From: Opitutaceae bacterium
GTDB lineage: Bacteria > Verrucomicrobiota > Verrucomicrobiia > Opitutales > Opitutaceae
Assembly (NCBI GenBank): GCA_016794665.1
Contig: JAEUHB010000020.1
Span: forward strand, 1-37,660
Length of the DNA: 37,660 nt
Direction of reading: 5' to 3'
The position numbers and the translations under genes are program-made. Positions 30,780 to 37,660 of this stretch are shown one piece after another; the stretch's first letter is position 1, and each line of letters begins with the position of its first letter. The notes beneath the pieces were generated by a model that was given only the letters and a program-made list of their open reading frames with translations, was not told the DNA's origin and did not search any database.

Positions 30780-31895
30780 ATGAACACCCATCGCCTTCCC
30801 GTTTCCCTCCTCATCGCCACCGCATTCACCTTGGTGCTGGTCGTCGCCGCCCGCGCCGCCGACGAGCCGACGACGATTAAGTTCACCGATCCCGCGAAGC
30901 CCGGCCGCCTCGAGGTAAAGCTCGGCCAAGGTGATCTCCGCATCGTCGCCACCGACGGCGCCGAGGTCGCGGTCACGTCCGAGGCGAAGGCCGTCACGAA
31001 GACACCGCGCAAGGACGGCCTGCGCGTCATCAGCTCGTCGTCGAGCTACGTGCTCAGTGAGAAGGACAATGTCGTCACCCTCGACGCCATGTCCGACGGC
31101 CGGAAGGGCGGGGGCACGTTTCACCTCACCGTGCCACGGAGCACGGCGGTCGTCGTGCAAAATTCCTGGGGCGGCGACATCACCTGCACGGGTCTCGCCG
31201 GCAACCTCGAGCTCAACTGCATGAACGGCACCATCCGCCTCGAGGAGATCGCGGGCGGCGTCGTCGCCTCCACGATGAACGGCGAGATCCGCGCCAGCTT
31301 CCGCGAGCTGCGCGAGGGCAGCCCGGTTTCATTCACCTCCATGAACGGCGAGGTCGTGCTCCGCCTCCCCGCGGACGCCAAGGCGAGCGTGCGCCTGCGC
31401 ACGCAAAACGGATCCGTGCTCACCGATTTTGACGAAGCCGCGCTCGTGACCAAGAGCGAGACGAGCCCTGTAAACCCGCGCGGGCGCACCATGTCCGCCC
31501 GGCGGCCCAACATCGTCATCAGCGACGATGTGCACGAATCGATCCGCGAGGCCGTCCGCGAGGCGGCCACGGTCGCCCAGGAGGCAGTCGCCGCCGTGAA
31601 AGAGGGGTTCGGCGCCGCCCGTGAGGGCGTCGAGGCCGCCCGCCGCGAAGCCAGCGAGCGCGCCCGGCGCGACGCCGAGCGCGAACGTAACCGGACCAGC
31701 CGCCCGGCCGAGGCGCCCGCCGCCCCCGCGGCCGCCAAGCCCCCCACCGCACCGACGCCACCCAAGATGCCCAGCATCCCGACCATTTCCGGCGGCAAGC
31801 TCGTCACCGGCACGCTCAACGGCGGCGGCCCCGAGATCAGCGTCGCGACGATGAACGGCGACGTGACGTTGCGGAAGCTCTCCACCGGAAAATAG
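30780..31895 (+). CDS. DUF4097-like secreted beta-helix protein with helical insertion
   Basis: A 371-residue exported protein (signal peptide residues 1-27). Its body (~30-245) is an adhesin-like DUF4097 beta-solenoid with repeated (M/T/Q)NG turns: CMNGTIRL, TMNGEIRA, SMNGEVVL, TQNGSVLT. Then an Ala/Glu/Arg-rich region (~250-307, SIREAVREAATVAQEA...) likely forms a long helix or coiled coil, followed by a Pro-rich linker (~308-332). The final ~40 residues (GTLNGGGPEISVATMNGDVTLRKL) return to the same beta motif. Sigma / zf-HC2 / DUF4097 is a recurring operon type. Function unknown; a periplasmic stress sensor or structural element is inferred. Probably in the same operon. Confidence 0.85.
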   Translation: MNTHRLPVSLLIATAFTLVLVVAARAADEPTTIKFTDPAKPGRLEVKLGQGDLRIVATDGAEVAVTSEAKAVTKTPRKDGLRVISSSSSYVLSEKDNVVTLDAMSDGRKGGGTFHLTVPRSTAVVVQNSWGGDITCTGLAGNLELNCMNGTIRLEEIAGGVVASTMNGEIRASFRELREGSPVSFTSMNGEVVLRLPADAKASVRLRTQNGSVLTDFDEAALVTKSETSPVNPRGRTMSARRPNIVISDDVHESIREAVREAATVAQEAVAAVKEGFGAAREGVEAARREASERARRDAERERNRTSRPAEAPAAPAAAKPPTAPTPPKMPSIPTISGGKLVTGTLNGGGPEISVATMNGDVTLRKLSTGK

Positions 31896-31921
31896 CGCGC
31901 GATAGCGGCCGGCGCAGTGTG

Positions 31922-31963
31922 CGGCTCGGCCGCCAAGGCGCCCGCCGGGTGGCGGCCGAGCCG
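31922..31963. terminator. strong hairpin after the sigma/anti-sigma/DUF4097 operon
   Basis: CGGCTCGGCCGCC (31922-31934) and GGCGGCCGAGCCG (31951-31963) form a perfect 13-bp stem with a 16-base loop, 27 bases after the stop. No T-run follows, so it could be a Rho-dependent stop, mRNA 3' protection or a REP element. Confidence 0.5.
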
Positions 31964-32042
31964 GCGGCGCAACAACTTGAGCGAAATGTCGCGCACCGCC
32001 CCGACTATTAGCCACACGCGGGCCGGACGCCGCCGCATCTAA

Positions 32043-32094
32043 AATACGCAGATCGGCGTATTCCCTCTTCGCCGGGAACACTCTACCCTGTTCC
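32043..32094. promoter_or_regulatory. two inverted repeats upstream of the 27-codon ORF
   Basis: AATACGC (32043-32049) with GCGTATT (32056-32062) across a 6-base spacer, and GGAACA (32075-32080) with TGTTCC (32089-32094) across an 8-base spacer, both lie within 80 bases of ATG 32123. They look like operator half-sites. The AT-rich TATT of the first might also supply a -10-like element. The rest of 31964-32122 holds nothing I can identify. Confidence 0.4.
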
Positions 32095-32122
32095 GCTTCA
32101 CATCTGCCTTTTGCACCACGCC

Positions 32123-32206
32123 ATGCTGCCCGTCATCATCGTCCTCCTGCTCCTGACCGCCCTCGTGGCGACGGAGTCCTCGTCGGCGAATGGCGAGGAC
32201 AAGTAG
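32123..32206 (+). CDS. very small membrane peptide, 27 aa
   Basis: ATG CTG ... TAG encodes MLPVIIVLLLLTALVATESS and then SANGEDK: a single transmembrane helix (residues 2-16) with a short acidic/polar C-terminal tail. Too short for automatic calling. Support comes from context: operator-like inverted repeats upstream, and a strong intrinsic terminator starting 31 bases after the stop, so a dedicated transcript is likely. Small one-helix peptides of this size often regulate or stabilise membrane complexes; the function here is unknown. No toxin-antitoxin partner was found nearby. Confidence 0.5.
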   Translation: MLPVIIVLLLLTALVATESSSANGEDK

Positions 32207-32236
32207 CGCGCATCGTTCCCTGCATCGGAAAATAGG

Positions 32237-32277
32237 CAGGGGCGCCCCCGCAAACGGAAGCGCCCCTGGTTGTTTTT
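32237..32277. terminator. intrinsic terminator, possibly bidirectional
   Basis: CAGGGGCGC (32237-32245) and GCGCCCCTG (32260-32268) form a perfect 9-bp stem, followed by GTTGTTTTT (32269-32277) on the plus strand. On the minus strand the reverse element has TATTTT. It ends the tiny ORF's transcript and can also stop the TonB-like gene from the other side (its stop is at 32308). Confidence 0.8.
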
Positions 32278-32307
32278 CGTTTGTTCTCCAGCGGCCGGAA
32301 CCGGCCG

Positions 32308-32685
32308 TCACCGCCCCGAGGCGTCAACGACCTTCACCGGCAGCGAGACTTTTCTCGCCACCGGCGTGCCGTCGACCACCGCGGGGAGGAACCGCCACTG
32401 TTTAACCGCATCGAGAACCGCCTTCGTCAGCTCGTCATCCGTCGAGGACAACACGCTGAAGTCGTCGGTTCTTCCCTTGGCGTCCACCAGGAACTCGAGC
32501 TGCACGGTGGCTCCGTGGTGTTCGGGCCGGACCGTGGGGGAGACCACGGACACGGGCACCGGCACCCCGGGCTCCTTACGGCACGACTTCAGGTAGGCCT
32601 GCTCCAGATCGATCGCGGCACGCGCGGCGACCGGGAGAAGCGCACCCAGGCTGAGGAGGACGACGAGTTTGCTGACTGCTTTCAT
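32308..32685 (-). CDS. secreted TonB C-terminal-domain protein without a membrane anchor
   Basis: A 125-residue protein with a signal peptide (MKAVSKLVVLLSLGALLPVAARAA) followed by one TonB_C-like domain: VSPTVRPEHHGATVQLEFLVDAKGRTDDFSVLSSTDDELTKAVLDAVKQWRFLPAVVDGTPVARKVSLPVKV, cited here only to show the pattern 'V.F.vd..G.v.d..v..ss...l..av..a...WrF.Pa...G.pv...'. True TonB energy transducers have an N-terminal membrane helix and a Pro-rich spacer; this one has neither, so it is soluble in the periplasm. Its mRNA leader hides the Shine-Dalgarno in a hairpin (32694-32714). It ends at a shared terminator. Confidence 0.82.
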   Translation of the reverse strand: MKAVSKLVVLLSLGALLPVAARAAIDLEQAYLKSCRKEPGVPVPVSVVSPTVRPEHHGATVQLEFLVDAKGRTDDFSVLSSTDDELTKAVLDAVKQWRFLPAVVDGTPVARKVSLPVKVVDASGR

Positions 32686-33118
32686 GGTATGAATCTCCGC
32701 GAATTAGGCGGAGAGTTTGGTTTTCTCACTTACTGGTTGAACACCCGCGTTCCGTCCGCGCGGTGAGGCGCGGCGGGCCGCAGGCGGTTTTCTGGCCGCC
32801 GCCCACTCGCGTGGGAGGAGGTCAAAGTGTCCGCTTCGGGAGGCAGCGCCCGCGGCCGGGCGCGAGACGCGCGCGTCGGCCGCCGCCACTCCCGCGCCTC
32901 CCGCAGGCTCGCGGGTGGCGAAATTCAAAGAACCCGATTTCGGGGAGTTCGTTTGAAAGCACCACTGGTCTAGCAGTCGCGGTGCCACGGTGAGCAAGTG
33001 CAACTTTCCGCGTTGCAGAGACGTAACCCATCGAAGCCGTTCATCGGTGAATTTTCTCGAAACTCGGCTTGCAGGTGCCGGCGGAGGGCGGTTCCTTCGT
33101 CATTTTCGTTCCGAAAAC
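32686..33118. other. intergenic region between the TonB-like gene and the desaturase
   Basis: Apart from the leader hairpin at its left end, this 433-base region holds no gene I can support; the minus and plus frames in it have poor codon character. It contains a nested imperfect palindrome at 32924-32957: TTCAAA, GAAC and CCGA on the left pair with TCGG, GTTC and TTTGAA on the right with short bulges. That site lies ~160 bases before the desaturase ATG and is a candidate operator. Also GCAAC and GTTGC (33000-33016) form a short palindrome. Promoters for both flanking genes should lie here. Confidence 0.5.
32694..32714 (-). promoter_or_regulatory. 5' leader hairpin sequestering the Shine-Dalgarno of the TonB-like gene
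   Basis: In the mRNA, TCTCCGC, a 7-base loop and GCGGAGA form a perfect stem; the second arm contains GGAGA, 8 bases before the ATG, which is the best Shine-Dalgarno match of the region. So translation may depend on opening of the stem (temperature, protein or upstream transcription). Confidence 0.5.
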
Positions 33119-34306
33119 ATGTCGTCTCCCGCCTCGTCCCGGCCCAGCGCCTTCTCCCGCCTCTCGACCGCCCTGTTGCAGTGGATCGATTCCGACCACA
33201 CCCCGGACGGCCCGGACCGGATGCGAAACGAGCCCGATCGCGTGGACTGGATCCGGTGCATTCCCTTCATCGTCCTCCACCTCGGCTGCCTCGGCGTCAT
33301 CTGGACCGGCGCGAGCGCGTTCGCGATCGGGGCGGCCATCGTGCTCTATGTGGTGCGGATGTTCGCCGTCACCGGCATTTACCACCGCTACTTCTCCCAC
33401 AAGACCTACAGCACCTCACGAGTCGGGCAGTTCCTGCTCGCGCTCTGGGGCGGCACGACCGTGCAGCGCGGCGCGCTCTGGTGGGCTTATCACCACCGCC
33501 ACCACCACCAGCACTCCGACGAGCCCGAGGACGCCCACTCCCCGCACGTCCACGGGTTTTGGTGGTCGCACATCGGCTGGATTACGAGCCGGCGGAACTT
33601 CCCGACCGACTACTCCACCATCAAGGACCTCGCGAAATACCCCGAGCTCGTCTGGCTGAACCGCTTCGACACCGTGGTGCCTCTGGCCTTCGCGCTCGCG
33701 ATCTTTGGCCTTGGCGCCGCGCTTGAAACGTGGGCGCCCAGCCTCGGCACCGATCGCTGGCAGATGCTCGTCTGGGGGTTCTTCGTGAGCACCACGTTCC
33801 TTTTCCACGGCACCTCGTGCATCAACTCCATGGCCCACCTGATGGGCCGCCGCCGCTTCAACACGAGCGATGATTCGCGCAACAGCTTCATCCTCGCCGT
33901 CATCTGCCTCGGCGAAGGCTGGCACAACAACCACCACCGCTATCAGTCCTCCACCCGCAACGGCTTCTACTGGTGGGAAATCGATCCCACCTACTACGGC
34001 CTGAAAATGCTGTCCTGGACGGGCCTCATCTGGGGCCTGAAGCCCGTGCCCAAGTCGATCATGGAGGAGGCCGCGCGCGCCGATCATCAGGCCAGCATCG
34101 TCGCCGCGCAGCACGCCCAGCACGCGCACGCCGCGTTGTCGCCGCTCAAGAAGGTCGTCCCCGCCGCTGCGGCCATCGCCGTCGCCACCGCCACCTCCTC
34201 GCAGGTCGCGCTGCCGCAGAAGGCGGAGGGCCCCGCAATCCACAAGGATGTGACCGAGCAGGCCGAGCACGGCGCGAAGCAAAACCCGCCCCCGCGGGGA
34301 GTCTGA
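33119..34306 (+). CDS. membrane fatty-acid (acyl-CoA delta-9-type) desaturase
   Basis: A 395-residue integral membrane di-iron desaturase that introduces a cis double bond into acyl chains. The three histidine clusters are HRYFSH (HxxxxH), HHRHHHQHSD (HxxHH) and HNNHH, in the expected order and spacing, with hydrophobic segments around them. Loops GAGWHNNHHRYQSS-like (EGWHNNHH) and WWEIDPTYYG match the stearoyl-CoA desaturase family. The last ~70 residues (HAQHAHAALSPLKK and on) are a charged Ala-rich tail not typical of the family. ATG 33119 is chosen; the longer upstream frame lacks conservation. It begins a run of lipid-modification genes, 65 bases before the FAD oxidoreductase. Confidence 0.92.
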   Translation: MSSPASSRPSAFSRLSTALLQWIDSDHTPDGPDRMRNEPDRVDWIRCIPFIVLHLGCLGVIWTGASAFAIGAAIVLYVVRMFAVTGIYHRYFSHKTYSTSRVGQFLLALWGGTTVQRGALWWAYHHRHHHQHSDEPEDAHSPHVHGFWWSHIGWITSRRNFPTDYSTIKDLAKYPELVWLNRFDTVVPLAFALAIFGLGAALETWAPSLGTDRWQMLVWGFFVSTTFLFHGTSCINSMAHLMGRRRFNTSDDSRNSFILAVICLGEGWHNNHHRYQSSTRNGFYWWEIDPTYYGLKMLSWTGLIWGLKPVPKSIMEEAARADHQASIVAAQHAQHAHAALSPLKKVVPAAAAIAVATATSSQVALPQKAEGPAIHKDVTEQAEHGAKQNPPPRGV

Positions 34307-34371
34307 TTTTTCTCCCGCGACGGGCGCACCGCGCGTCCATGCGGCCGGCTGGCGCGTAGCTGACGGTCCAC

Positions 34372-35679
34372 ATGCCCACCCTCGCGATCATCGGCACCGG
34401 CATCGCCGGCCTCGGCTGCGCCCACTTCGTGCGCCACGACTTCGACGTCACCGTCTTCGAGAAAGACGCCCGCGTCGGCGGCCACACCCACACGGTGACT
34501 GTCGCCGAGCGCGACCGCGGGGTTTCGTTCGACACCGGGTTCATGGTTTTCAACCACACCACCTACCCGCACCTCACGCGGCTTTTCCGCGAGCTCGGCG
34601 TGCCCACCAAGCCCACCGCGATGTCGTTCAGCGTGCGCCACGCCGACACCGGCCTCGAGTTCGCGGGCTCGTCGCTCAACCATCTCTTTGCCCAGCGGAA
34701 AAATCTGTTTCGCCCGCGCTTCTACCGGATGCTCGCGGCGATCAACCGCTTCAACACGGAGGCCGTCGCCGCCCTCGACGACCCGGCCGCCCAGAAAGAA
34801 ACCCTCGGCGACTACGTCCGCCGCCGCGGCTACGGGGCGGACTTCTTCGATCTCTACCTCGTGCCGATGAGCTCGGCGGTGTGGAGCACGCCACCGGAGC
34901 TGATGCTGGAGTTTCCCGCGACGACGCTCCTGCGGTTTTTCCATAACCACGGTTTCCTCGGCCTCAGCACGCAGCATCAATGGTGGACCGTCACCGGCGG
35001 CGCCAAAAATTACGTCGATCGCCTCACCGCCCCGTGGCGCGACCGCATCCGCACCGGGGTGGCCGCGACACGCATTGTGCGCACGGCCGACGGCGTCGCC
35101 GTCACCGACTCGACCGGCCGCACCGAGATCTTCGACAAAGTCATCGTTGCCTGCCACGGTGATCAGGCGCTGAGACTCCTCGCGGCCCCGACCTTCGACG
35201 AGGAACGCCTGCTCCGCGAATTTCGCTACCAGCCCAACGTCGCGACCGTCCACACCGACTCCTCCGTGATGCCGCGCACCCGCCTCGCCTGGTCGAGCTG
35301 GAACTACGAGATCGCGCGCGATTCGGCCGGCCGCCTCTCGACGGCCACGCACTACTGGATGAACTCCCTCCAAGGCGTCTCCGATCGCGAAAATTACTTC
35401 GTTTCCATCAACCGCCCCGAGGCAGTTGCACCCGCCCGCGTCCTGCGCCGGATCGACTACGAGCACCCGCTCTTCAGCCTCGGCGCCGTCCGCGCGCAGG
35501 CCGAGATCCCCGCGCTCAACGCCGCCGCCCGCGGCGGCACCGAGACCTACTTCGCCGGCGCCTGGCAGCGCTACGGTTTTCACGAGGACGGGTTGCTCAG
35601 CGCCGTGCGTCTGAGCGAACTGCTGCTCGCCCGCGATCCGTGGTCCCGCCCCCCTGCGCCCGCCACCGCCCGGACCTGA
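34372..35679 (+). CDS. FAD-dependent amine-oxidase-like protein (CFA-cluster type)
   Basis: A 435-residue flavoprotein with the N-terminal FAD loop IIGTGIAGLGCA (G8-x-G10-x-x-G13), FEKDARVGGHTHT, and the GxxFDTGFMVFN segment of the NAD/FAD-binding family. A C-terminal AGAWQRYGFHEDGLLSAVRLSE contacts the flavin. Homologues are found next to CFA-synthase-like methyltransferases and DUF1365. In Rhodobacter sphaeroides, homologous genes were linked to furan or modified fatty acids (UfaD-like, recalled, not verified here), so a desaturase/oxidase role on acyl chains is plausible. Follows the desaturase by 65 bases and is followed by DUF1365 after 97 bases. Confidence 0.88.
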   Translation: MPTLAIIGTGIAGLGCAHFVRHDFDVTVFEKDARVGGHTHTVTVAERDRGVSFDTGFMVFNHTTYPHLTRLFRELGVPTKPTAMSFSVRHADTGLEFAGSSLNHLFAQRKNLFRPRFYRMLAAINRFNTEAVAALDDPAAQKETLGDYVRRRGYGADFFDLYLVPMSSAVWSTPPELMLEFPATTLLRFFHNHGFLGLSTQHQWWTVTGGAKNYVDRLTAPWRDRIRTGVAATRIVRTADGVAVTDSTGRTEIFDKVIVACHGDQALRLLAAPTFDEERLLREFRYQPNVATVHTDSSVMPRTRLAWSSWNYEIARDSAGRLSTATHYWMNSLQGVSDRENYFVSINRPEAVAPARVLRRIDYEHPLFSLGAVRAQAEIPALNAAARGGTETYFAGAWQRYGFHEDGLLSAVRLSELLLARDPWSRPPAPATART

Positions 35680-35776
35680 AGCTTGCTACCGTGAATGGCG
35701 CGGAATTGGCTCACTCACCCGCCGCCCGCATCCGCCCCACCCATTGGGGCGTAACATTCACTTCAGCGGCCCTTCG

Positions 35777-36703
35777 ATGAATTCCTGCCTCTACGAGTGT
35801 CACGTCATGCACGCGCGGTTTTCCCCGCGGGCGCACCGTTTCCTCTACCGGATCTTTCTCTTCGCGATCGACCTCGACGAACTCGAGACCATCGCCGGCC
35901 GCCTCGCGTTTTTCTCCGTCAACCGCCGCAATCTTTATTCTTTCCGCGACCGGGATTTTCTCCCGACAGGCGAGAACCTGCACCACGCTACCCCCGGCTC
36001 GGCCTCAGCCGGAAATCGCGAATCGAAAATCCAGCCTCTCAAGGCCCGCGTCCAAACCTACGCTGCCCGCCACGGCGTCGACCTGGCGGGCGGGCGGGTG
36101 GTGCTCGTCACCCTCCCCCGCGTCTTCGGCTACCTCTTCAACCCGGTCTCGTTCTATTTCTGCTATGACCGGCACGGCGCGCCGGCCGGCGCCATCGCCG
36201 AGGTGACCAACACCTTCAAGGAGATGAAGCCCTACTGGCTCGGGCCTGAGGCCCAGGCCTCTGCGCGCGGCGAGTTCCACGTCCGCGTGCCCAAGCACTT
36301 CTACGTCTCGCCGTTCTCCGATGTGGATGTGGCATTCGACTTCACGCTCCGCACTCCCGGCGATCGCCTCTCGATCCAGATCGACGACTATGTGGGCGCC
36401 GAGCGCACGCTCACCAGCACCCTCACCGGCACCCGCCGCGAACTAACCTCGGCGCGGCTTGCTTGGTTCACGATCAAGTATCCTGCGATCACGCTGCGCA
36501 TCATCGCGCTCATCCACTGGCATGCCTTGAAGCTCTGGCTGAAACGCGTGCCATGGTTTGCCAAAGCCGCGCGCCCCGCCGATCAACGTGACCTCTACCG
36601 GCCGCACGCTTCACTCACCCGCTCACCCTCCCCCGAAATCCCGCTCACCACCTTGGCTCGCCGAAGCCTCGGCGAAAGCGGTCACCCTTCCGACGCCGCA
36701 TGA
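35777..36703 (+). CDS. DUF1365 protein
   Basis: A 308-residue protein with DUF1365 landmarks: YECHVMHARFSPRAHRFLYRIFLFAIDLDEL, RDRDFLPTG, VTLPRVFGYLFNPVSFYFCYD, EVTNTFKEMKPYWL, KHFYVSPFSDVD and a C-terminal IALIHWHALKLWLKRVPW hydrophobic helix. The family is of unknown reaction, almost always beside FAD oxidoreductases and CFA-type methyltransferases. ATG 35777 is chosen; an in-frame TTG 33 bases upstream (35744) is possible. The C-terminal ~30 residues are low-complexity and probably variable. Its stop overlaps the start of the methyltransferase gene (ATGA), so translation is coupled. Confidence 0.88.
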   Translation: MNSCLYECHVMHARFSPRAHRFLYRIFLFAIDLDELETIAGRLAFFSVNRRNLYSFRDRDFLPTGENLHHATPGSASAGNRESKIQPLKARVQTYAARHGVDLAGGRVVLVTLPRVFGYLFNPVSFYFCYDRHGAPAGAIAEVTNTFKEMKPYWLGPEAQASARGEFHVRVPKHFYVSPFSDVDVAFDFTLRTPGDRLSIQIDDYVGAERTLTSTLTGTRRELTSARLAWFTIKYPAITLRIIALIHWHALKLWLKRVPWFAKAARPADQRDLYRPHASLTRSPSPEIPLTTLARRSLGESGHPSDAA

Positions 36704-37660
36704 GTCCGTCCTCCAGCGCCACCACCGCCCTCCCCTCCTCGCGCACGCTCCGTCGCTCGCCCTCCCTTTGGCGGCGCGCCGTGCTCGACGCCTTTGGCGC
36801 CATGCAGCGGGGTCGCCTCACCGTTGAGCTGCCCGGCGGAGCGCTCCACGAGATCGGGGGCGCGCCGCTCGACCGCGCGCTCCCGCTTGGCCTGCCCACC
36901 CACGCGCAAATCCGCGTGCGCCGCGAGGCGTTCTTCAAAAAGTGTTTTTGGTCGGGCGACATCGGGTTCGCCGAGTCCTTCATCGATGGCGACTGGGACA
37001 CCCCGGACCTCACGGCGGTGATTGCCTTCTTCATCGCCAACGTCGACTCGGCGCCGACGCTCTCCGGTTCGCAGCGCGGTCGCACCGTCGCGCTCAACGT
37101 TCTCCGCTTCGCCAATCGCCTCGGCCACGCTCTGCGGCCCAACACCCGCGCCATCGCCCGCCGCAACATCGCCGAGCACTACGACCTCTCCAACGACTTC
37201 TTCGCGCTCTGGCTCGATCCGTCGCTGATGTATTCCGCCGCCAAGTGGCCCGCGCACGCGCCCGACCTCACGCTCGAGGCCGCGCAGCGCGAGAAGAACG
37301 ACGCCCTGTGCCGCCACCTCCGTCTCAAGCCCACCGATCGCGTGCTCGAGATCGGCACCGGCTGGGGCGGCTGGTCGCTCCACGCCGCGCGGACCCACGG
37401 CTGCCACGTGACGACCGTCACGATCTCGCGCCAGCAGTTCGAGCTCGCCCGGCAGCGCGTGATCGATGCCAAGCTCGCGGACCGCGTCGAGGTCCAGTTG
37501 CGCGATTTCCGCGACATCGCCGGCTCCTTCGACAAGATCGTCTCCATCGAGATGGTCGAGGCGCTCGGCCACAAGTATCAGGCGACGTTCGCCGGGGTCG
37601 TCTCGCGCCTGCTCAAGCCCGAGGGCCTCCTCGCCCTGCAATTCATCACGTGCCCGGATT
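36700..37660 (+). CDS. cfa: cyclopropane-fatty-acyl-phospholipid synthase family methyltransferase (3' partial)
   Basis: The frame from ATG 36700, overlapping the DUF1365 stop, is open to the window end (320 codons seen). It encodes an N-terminal domain (MQRGRLTVELPGGALHEI, FFKKCFWSGDIGFAESFIDGDW) and a SAM-binding methyltransferase domain: EHYDLSNDFFALWLDPSLMYSAA, VLEIGTGWGGWSLHAA (SAM loop, E217-G224), TTVTISRQQFELARQR, and EMVEALGHKY. The family adds a methylene from SAM to cis double bonds of phospholipid acyl chains; the upstream desaturase would supply the substrate. The E-x-x-E-H-x-G/Y type motif is EMVEALGHK, as in CFA synthases. The end lies outside the window. Confidence 0.92.
   Translation, partial: MSPSSSATTALPSSRTLRRSPSLWRRAVLDAFGAMQRGRLTVELPGGALHEIGGAPLDRALPLGLPTHAQIRVRREAFFKKCFWSGDIGFAESFIDGDWDTPDLTAVIAFFIANVDSAPTLSGSQRGRTVALNVLRFANRLGHALRPNTRAIARRNIAEHYDLSNDFFALWLDPSLMYSAAKWPAHAPDLTLEAAQREKNDALCRHLRLKPTDRVLEIGTGWGGWSLHAARTHGCHVTTVTISRQQFELARQRVIDAKLADRVEVQLRDFRDIAGSFDKIVSIEMVEALGHKYQATFAGVVSRLLKPEGLLALQFITCPD

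Noticed and set aside
32704..33003. Overlapping ORFs in the TonB-like / desaturase intergenic region
   Set aside because: Poor codon character, low-complexity Arg/Pro/Gly sequence, and both strands open together.
35691..35762. GTGAATG ... CATTCAC inverted repeat in the FAD oxidoreductase / DUF1365 gap
   Set aside because: Arms of 7 bases with a 58-base loop are not strong enough to separate from chance.

Overview
The window is about 37.7 kb of dense, very GC-rich bacterial chromosome with strongly GC-biased third codon positions, few good Shine-Dalgarno sites, GTG starts, and several families of dispersed inverted repeats. Gene content points to Verrucomicrobiota, most likely Opitutaceae (inference from recognition, not from a search). 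Pointers are a BatD-type protein, a periplasmic Gfo/Idh next to a one-Cys sulfatase, tandem 'LIN(L/V)(S/A)TRG' C-terminal repeats, and a Wzc/Wza/beta-barrel exopolysaccharide export set. No phage, insertion sequence, CRISPR array or plasmid function was seen. This is chromosomal core plus niche genes.

Layout. 1-2.2 kb: the end of a BatD-like TPR/SH3 membrane protein that runs in frame into a tandem GNAT acetyltransferase, then a small unknown. 2.2-6.3 kb: housekeeping genes (NUDIX, LOG phosphoribohydrolase, GluQ, Mog, an FmdB-like small protein, a MazG-like pyrophosphohydrolase, an Hsp20). gluQ takes its start codon from one inverted repeat element and its last codons from another. 6.4-10.3 kb: an MFS transporter, two small Pro-rich ORFs, full-length Sua5, rpsR and tRNA-Arg(CCT). 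10.2-15.2 kb: secreted or TAT-exported enzymes (Gfo/Idh, sulfatase, MBL hydrolase), then a beta-propeller-like lipoprotein. 15.2-20.6 kb: a 1298-residue secreted papain-fold protease with Ig-like, triple PPC-like and double LINLSTRG-type repeats, a small membrane protein and an agarase-like glycosidase.

20.7-27.4 kb: minus-strand VOC and SYLF genes, the three-gene exopolysaccharide export operon (beta-barrel, Wza-like, Wzc-like BY-kinase with tyrosine-rich tails at both ends) and hisC. 27.4-29.1 kb: a secreted alpha/beta hydrolase fused to a domain resembling the C-terminal half of SAM hydroxide adenosyltransferases, and a HAD phosphatase. 29.2-31.9 kb: an ECF sigma / zinc anti-sigma / DUF4097 operon, which looks like an envelope-stress module. 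32.1-32.7 kb: a 27-codon membrane-peptide gene with its own terminator, and a secreted TonB-C-domain protein whose Shine-Dalgarno sits in a hairpin. 33.1-37.7 kb: a membrane-lipid operon (acyl desaturase, FAD oxidoreductase, DUF1365, cyclopropane-fatty-acid-synthase-type methyltransferase cut by the window end).

Most of the window concerns the envelope and extracellular space: polymer breakdown (sulfatase, agarase-like protein, protease), exopolysaccharide export, envelope-stress sensing and acyl-chain modification. The most novel-looking items are the hydrolase/SAM-HAT-C fusion, the DUF4097 protein with a helical insertion beside an HEAT-bearing anti-sigma factor, the gluQ gene bounded by repeat elements, and several very small genes with their own signals.
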